This document shows positions 60,338-64,000 of a DNA stretch of 64,000 nt, piece by piece. Where the stretch lies: the NCBI GenBank assembly GCA_900549825.1, contig URQB01000002.1, positions 1-64,000 on the forward strand, written 5' to 3'. The DNA comes from an uncultured Oscillospiraceae bacterium (GTDB taxonomy: Bacteria; Bacillota; Clostridia; Oscillospirales; Acutalibacteraceae). Each line of letters begins with the position of its first letter. The stretch's first letter is position 1. The translations under genes and the position numbers were made by a program. The notes under the pieces are model-generated. The model searched no databases, was not told the origin of the DNA, and saw nothing but the letters and a program-made list of their open reading frames with translations.

Positions 60338-62056
60338 ATGGTTCTTCGTGGAAACGGAGTCTCCAAAGGTGTTGCGATTGGTGAAATTTTTCTCTATCAG
60401 CCGTTTATTCCGCAAACCACCGAGGCGCATTATTCTGGAGATCCGAAGCAATACCTTGAACAATATGAGGCTTTATGTTTACAGGCGCGCGCGGAACTGC
60501 AGGCAATCCGGGAACGCATGATGCAGACAGACGCGGAAAAGGCCGCAATCTTTTCTGCTCAGATGGAGATACTATGCGACGAGGTCATGGATGAGGAAAT
60601 TCGGGACGGCATACAATATGACACCTGGATGCCGGACTGGGCAGTAGAAACAGTCTATTCCCGTTATGAGCGACGCCTGCAGAAGGCGGGAGATCCGCTG
60701 ATTCGGGAGCGGGCGGCTGACCTGAAGGACGTCAAAAATCGGCTGCTGCGCATCTGGTGCGGCGTGCCGCAGCAGAGTCTGGCACAGCTGGAGAAGCCGG
60801 TCATTATCGCTGCACATGACCTGCTGCCCTCCGATACCGCTGTTATGGAACGCGATCATGTATTAGGCATTGTCACGGAATCGGGAGGAACCACATCCCA
60901 CTCCGCGATCATTGCACGCAGCTATGGGATTCCCGCTGTATTGGGGATTCCAAATCTGCTGCCGCGATTGACAAATGGAGAAAAGGTCATTTTGGATGCC
61001 GTTGACGGGGTGCTGATTACGCGGCCGGATGGCAGGCAGGAAAAGGAGATGCGGACAAAACAGAAAGAATACGAAATACAGGCTGCCCGTATTCAAAAGT
61101 ATTTGCACAGGGATCCGCTGACTGCTGACGGCGAGCGCATTGAGATTGGCCTGAATATCGGGTCCGCCCGCCCGGAGGATTTGGAGGGCTCCTCGGTTAC
61201 CGATTTTGTGGGCCTGTTTCGCACAGAGTTTCTATATATGGATAACGACCACTTGCCGACAGAGGAGGAGCAGATCATACAATATCAAAAGGCGCTGCTG
61301 GAATATGCGCCTCGTCCGGTTGTGCTGCGTACGCTGGATATCGGTGGAGACAAAACGCTTCCCTATTTTCCGCTGCCGCAGGAGCAGAACCCGTTTCTGG
61401 GAAAACGCGCGCTCAGGCTGTGCTTTGATTCGCCAGAGCTATTTCGAACCCAGCTGCGTGCAGCGTTGCGCGCCTCAGTTGCCGGGCAGCTATGGATTAT
61501 GCTGCCGATGGTGAGCAGCATAGAGGAGATCAAGAGAGCCAAGGCGCTGCTGGAGCAGGCGAAACAAGAGCTGCGGCAGGAGAAACTTCCCTTCGATGAA
61601 GGCATTAAGCTGGGCATCATGATCGAAATCCCCGCCGTGGCGGTGATCGCAGATCTGGTAGCGTCGGAGGTCGATTTCGCGTCGATTGGCACAAATGACC
61701 TGTGCCAGTATCTCATGGCTGTCGATCGGATGAATCCGGAGGTGACAAGCTATTATCAAAGCTATCATCCGGCGCTGTTTCGCATGATCGGCTATGTGGT
61801 GGAGAGGTTCAAGCAGGCCGGGAAGCCGATTTGCATCTGCGGGGAGCTGGGCGGAGACCCGCTTGCCGCTCCGGTGCTGGTTGGGCTCGGAATGCGCAAG
61901 CTCTCAATGAGTCTGTCCAGTGTTGCTGCCGTAAAACGCGCCCTGGCAGGCTTTACAGTCAAGCAAATGGAGGAAATGGCGCGCGCCGTTGAAAACATGA
62001 CGGACGGTCAGGCAAGGGAATATCTGCAGATCTGCTCAGAATCCCTGGAAAAATAA
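60338..62056 (+). CDS. ptsI: PTS enzyme I (phosphoenolpyruvate-protein phosphotransferase)
   Basis: This 572-residue enzyme starts the PTS by taking phosphate from PEP. The phospho-histidine lies in GGTTSHSAIIARSYGIPAV (near residue 188). The PEP-binding barrel has GLFRTEFLYM, LRTLDIGGDK and the active-site cysteine in CICGELGGDP near residue 500. The length is normal and all motifs are intact. It is encoded between the epimerase and HPr genes, so this locus owns a dedicated phosphorelay. GGGAG precedes the ATG. Confidence 0.95.
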   Translation: MVLRGNGVSKGVAIGEIFLYQPFIPQTTEAHYSGDPKQYLEQYEALCLQARAELQAIRERMMQTDAEKAAIFSAQMEILCDEVMDEEIRDGIQYDTWMPDWAVETVYSRYERRLQKAGDPLIRERAADLKDVKNRLLRIWCGVPQQSLAQLEKPVIIAAHDLLPSDTAVMERDHVLGIVTESGGTTSHSAIIARSYGIPAVLGIPNLLPRLTNGEKVILDAVDGVLITRPDGRQEKEMRTKQKEYEIQAARIQKYLHRDPLTADGERIEIGLNIGSARPEDLEGSSVTDFVGLFRTEFLYMDNDHLPTEEEQIIQYQKALLEYAPRPVVLRTLDIGGDKTLPYFPLPQEQNPFLGKRALRLCFDSPELFRTQLRAALRASVAGQLWIMLPMVSSIEEIKRAKALLEQAKQELRQEKLPFDEGIKLGIMIEIPAVAVIADLVASEVDFASIGTNDLCQYLMAVDRMNPEVTSYYQSYHPALFRMIGYVVERFKQAGKPICICGELGGDPLAAPVLVGLGMRKLSMSLSSVAAVKRALAGFTVKQMEEMARAVENMTDGQAREYLQICSESLEK

Positions 62057-62071
62057 AAGGAGTGTACACAA

Positions 62072-62350
62072 ATGTATTCTAAAAAAACGACTGTTATCAA
62101 TCGAACCGGTCTTCATGCGAGGCCCGCGTCACAATTCACTGAGATGGCCAAAAGATTCAGCAGCCGGATCCAGATATCGAATTTGAGTTTGGATGATGAG
62201 GATACTATCGGCAATGCCAAATCGATTATTTCCGTTCTTGCGCTCGGAATGGGGCAGGGCAGCCAGATCGAAATTTTTGCCGTTGGCGAGGACGAACAGG
62301 AGGCGGTTGATTCTCTGATCGCACTGGTTGACAGCGGCTTTGGTGAATAA
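62072..62350 (+). CDS. ptsH: PTS phosphocarrier protein HPr
   Basis: This 92-residue phosphocarrier has the active histidine His15 in RTGLHARPAS and the regulatory serine (Ser51) in NAKSIISVLALGMG, so both EI-dependent phosphorylation and HPr kinase control appear possible. An insertion of a few residues before the serine region makes numbering differ from the classical Ser46. It is last in the operon, 15 bp behind ptsI, with AAAGGAG upstream of the ATG. Confidence 0.94.
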   Translation: MYSKKTTVINRTGLHARPASQFTEMAKRFSSRIQISNLSLDDEDTIGNAKSIISVLALGMGQGSQIEIFAVGEDEQEAVDSLIALVDSGFGE

Positions 62351-62503
62351 CAGGAGCGGCGTCGCAATGCCTGGTTCCGGGCGGACAGGGCTTCCGGATT
62401 GCACGGCGGCAACCAGTGGCCTGCACTGCATGAGAAAGGCAGGGCTTCGTTACCAGTCCGCTTGGGCCGGGACGGGCTGTAAAGAATGAATGCTCATATG
62501 ATA

Positions 62504-62549
62504 AAAGCGCCTTCCGTTGCAGAGCAGCATCTGCAATGGAAGGCGCTTT
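62504..62549 (+). terminator. Hairpin terminator of the epimerase-ptsI-ptsH operon
   Basis: The arms 62504-62523 and 62530-62549 form a 20-bp stem with one wobble around a six-base loop, ending in TTT. It lies 150 bp beyond ptsH. Confidence 0.7.
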
Positions 62550-62846
62550 GCTATCCTCATATCCTGCCGCCGATTGGTGCGTCGGCAAATTGATGAAACA
62601 GCCGATGCGCTGTACACTCTGTATGGTCTTGATGTGCTCCGTTCCTCTTACCGTAATTTCGCATCGATATGTGCACTTTGTGGCATGAAATCGTTTCAGA
62701 CGGATTGCCTGTTGGGCTCCAATCAATCCGCTTCCGACAGCGTCAATATGCTGCTGCGGGGAAAGAACCTTTGGAAGTGGGAAGAAGCAGAGGCTGTGTC
62801 TCACAACGTTCTGTTTGAATCGGAGAGAGCATAACGCAGAGATTTT

Positions 62847-62872
62847 AAAATGGCCACACAAAATGGCCACAC
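62847..62872 (+). repeat. 13-bp exact tandem duplication
   Basis: AAAATGGCCACAC occurs twice without a gap (62847-62859 and 62860-62872). No function is evident. Confidence 0.8.
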
Positions 62873-63296
62873 ACGTTTTTCAGGATACTTGTGAAGGCTG
62901 CTGCAAATTTATTTTGCGGCAGCTTTTATTGCAAAATGGAAAAACTGCAAAATGAAATTTTTATTGTGTTTTCCTGCAAACCGAAAAAATTTGGCGATAT
63001 TTTTATCGTTTGTTCTTTTTTGGAATTGCGCGCGTAGATATTGCGTATGGAAGACTCGGAAACGAGGTTGACACAGTAATTTTTTTGGATATTATCTATA
63101 AATAGAATAGATTCTTTTCTACGATAGATTTATCGGCAAAATATTTTTGGAATTGTTTCGTTGATAAATTTAAAAAGCTGATTATTTTTTGTAATATAGT
63201 ACACTTATAAAAATTTTTAGGTAAAAATTCTATTCATATTTACTATTTCCTGCAATCGGGTTATGATGAATAAAAAGAAGACCGGAGGGAACAGGT

Positions 63297-63752
63297 TTGG
63301 ACAGTATTGATGTGAAGATTTTGAGCTGCCTGAGAGAGAATGCCCGGCAGAACGCTTCGGCCATCGGAGAATATGTCAACATGTCTGTATCCGCGGTGAT
63401 CGAACGGATCAAGAAGCTGGAAAACAGCGGGATCATCCAGCAGTACACCCTGCTGCTGGATACCAAAAAGATTGGCAAGGATATTTCAGCGTTTATCTCC
63501 GTCAGCCTGGAGCATCCGAAATATAACGAGGGCTTTATCGAGAATGTCAAGCAAAACCCGCAGATCACAGAATGCCACTATATCACCGGCGATTTTGACT
63601 TTCTGCTCAAGGTGATCACCGGCTCCACGCAGGAGCTGGAGGCGGTGCTCAATGAGATCAAGTGCATTCACGGTGTGTCCCTGACCAAGACACTGGTGGT
63701 GCTTTCGACGATGAAGAACGAGTATTCCGTGTTGCCCAATCCAATCAAATAA
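63297..63752 (+). CDS. Lrp/AsnC-family transcriptional regulator
   Basis: This 151-residue regulator has an N-terminal helix-turn-helix (DVKILSCLRENARQNASAIGEYV then SVSAVIERIKKLENSGII) and a C-terminal RAM/amino-acid-binding domain (about 65-145, ECHYITGDFDFLLKV). It starts at TTG (63297) with GGAGGG nine bases upstream; the next methionine would remove part of the helix-turn-helix. The alanine dehydrogenase gene begins 84 bp downstream, so local control by alanine or another amino acid is likely. Confidence 0.92.
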   Translation: MDSIDVKILSCLRENARQNASAIGEYVNMSVSAVIERIKKLENSGIIQQYTLLLDTKKIGKDISAFISVSLEHPKYNEGFIENVKQNPQITECHYITGDFDFLLKVITGSTQELEAVLNEIKCIHGVSLTKTLVVLSTMKNEYSVLPNPIK

Positions 63753-63836
63753 GTGCGAAAAGCCCAGAGGGGACGAAGATGGTATGGGCTTTGCAAATAA
63801 ATTCTGACAGAGAATGAGAGAGAGGAAGGTTTTTTT

Positions 63837-64000
63837 ATGATCATCGGTATTCCAAAGGAGATCATGCATGGGGAGCGCCGTGTGTCGGCCATCCCGGAAA
63901 CGGTTCTGAAGCTGAAAAACGACGGGCATACCATTCTGGTGGAAAAGGGCGCAGGGGAAGGCTCCTTTTTCCATGACGACCAGTATGTCGCGGCGGGTGC
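63837..64000 (+). CDS. Alanine dehydrogenase-type enzyme, N-terminal part (cut by window end)
   Basis: The first 54 codons are present: MIIGIPKEIMHGERRVSAIP and GHTILVEKGAGEGSFF match the N-terminal domain of alanine dehydrogenase, which reversibly converts alanine to pyruvate and ammonia with NAD. The alpha subunit of proton-translocating transhydrogenase shares this domain, so the call depends on the missing part; the Lrp neighbour favours alanine dehydrogenase. AGGAAGG lies about eight bases before the ATG. Confidence 0.8.
   Translation, partial: MIIGIPKEIMHGERRVSAIPETVLKLKNDGHTILVEKGAGEGSFFHDDQYVAAG

Larger units (their letters stand above)
62351..63296. other. Gene-poor stretch between ptsH and the Lrp gene
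   Basis: These 946 bp hold the ptsH terminator (62504-62549), a tandem repeat (62847-62872) and an AT-rich segment (about 62930-63290) with TTGACA at 63068-63073 and several A/T palindromes before the Lrp gene. Frames at 62517-62834 (plus) and 62226-62870 (minus) are open but lack ribosome binding sites and recognisable features, so no gene is called. Confidence 0.55.

Noticed and set aside
62226..62870. A 214-codon minus-strand frame and an overlapping 105-codon plus-strand frame after ptsH
   Set aside because: Neither has a ribosome binding site or recognisable motif, and both run through the ptsH terminator hairpin.
1..64000. tRNA or rRNA genes
   Set aside because: No cloverleaf-like segments with a GTTCGA-type T loop and no rRNA-like sequence were seen; a tRNA scan would be needed to be certain.

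Overview
The window looks like a chromosome segment from a spore-forming, GC-rich member of the Clostridia (Bacillota). Supporting signs are spmA/spmB and a spoVAE gene, an AbrB/SpoVT-type regulator, a T-box leader, a yybP-ykoY riboswitch, strong AGGAGG-type ribosome binding sites and sigma-A promoters. Genus-level placement is not possible from the sequence alone.

Layout. 0-8.6 kb: housekeeping genes (pduL, family 4 uracil-DNA glycosylase, a GH38 alpha-mannosidase, glutamine-dependent nadE, an alanine/glycine:cation symporter). 8.77-18.6 kb: a complete type I-C CRISPR-Cas locus, cas3-cas5-cas8c-cas7-cas4-cas1-cas2 on the minus strand, followed by leader and array. The array is also transcribed on the minus strand: 26 identical repeats next to the leader and six decayed ones at the far end. 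18.8-23.9 kb: mntP under a Mn riboswitch, an AbrB-like regulator, spmAB, and a polar amino-acid ABC importer. 24.0-36.3 kb: a visibly AT-richer accessory island with debris of a FAD oxidase gene, flavodoxin plus DUF3793, an HMA protein with an FtsX-type ABC exporter behind two DtxR-like palindromes, a large serine recombinase with TnpW, an AraC-GNAT/MATE pair, conjugative-transposon sigma and HTH genes, and an orphan 202-residue gene. The island lies between two copies of the 3' end of the same FAD-oxidase gene.

36.4-44.1 kb: a four-gene glycerol-3-phosphate-type redox operon (minus strand), a membrane-anchored SGNH hydrolase and a GntR regulator; the operon and the hydrolase gene have overlapping face-to-face promoters. 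44.1-50.9 kb: orphan spoVAE, a fossil response regulator, an MFS/GPH transporter with a very long charged tail, and leuA-leuB behind a leucine T-box. 51.0-62.5 kb: a self-contained sugar-catabolic locus with ascorbate-type PTS EIIC/EIIB and EIIA, a HAD phosphatase, two SIS proteins, split transketolase, a DeoR regulator, a ribulose-phosphate-3-epimerase-like enzyme, and its own EI and HPr. 62.5-64 kb: a mostly empty AT-rich stretch, an Lrp/AsnC regulator and the start of an alanine dehydrogenase gene cut by the window end.

The strongest candidate for an undescribed system is the 51-62 kb PTS locus. It combines uptake and phosphorylation, a private phosphorelay, two SIS enzymes and pentose-phosphate enzymes, and a TATAACA motif recurs at two of its promoter regions. 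The substrate cannot be named from sequence. Motif and family calls were made by eye; no database search or fold prediction was run.
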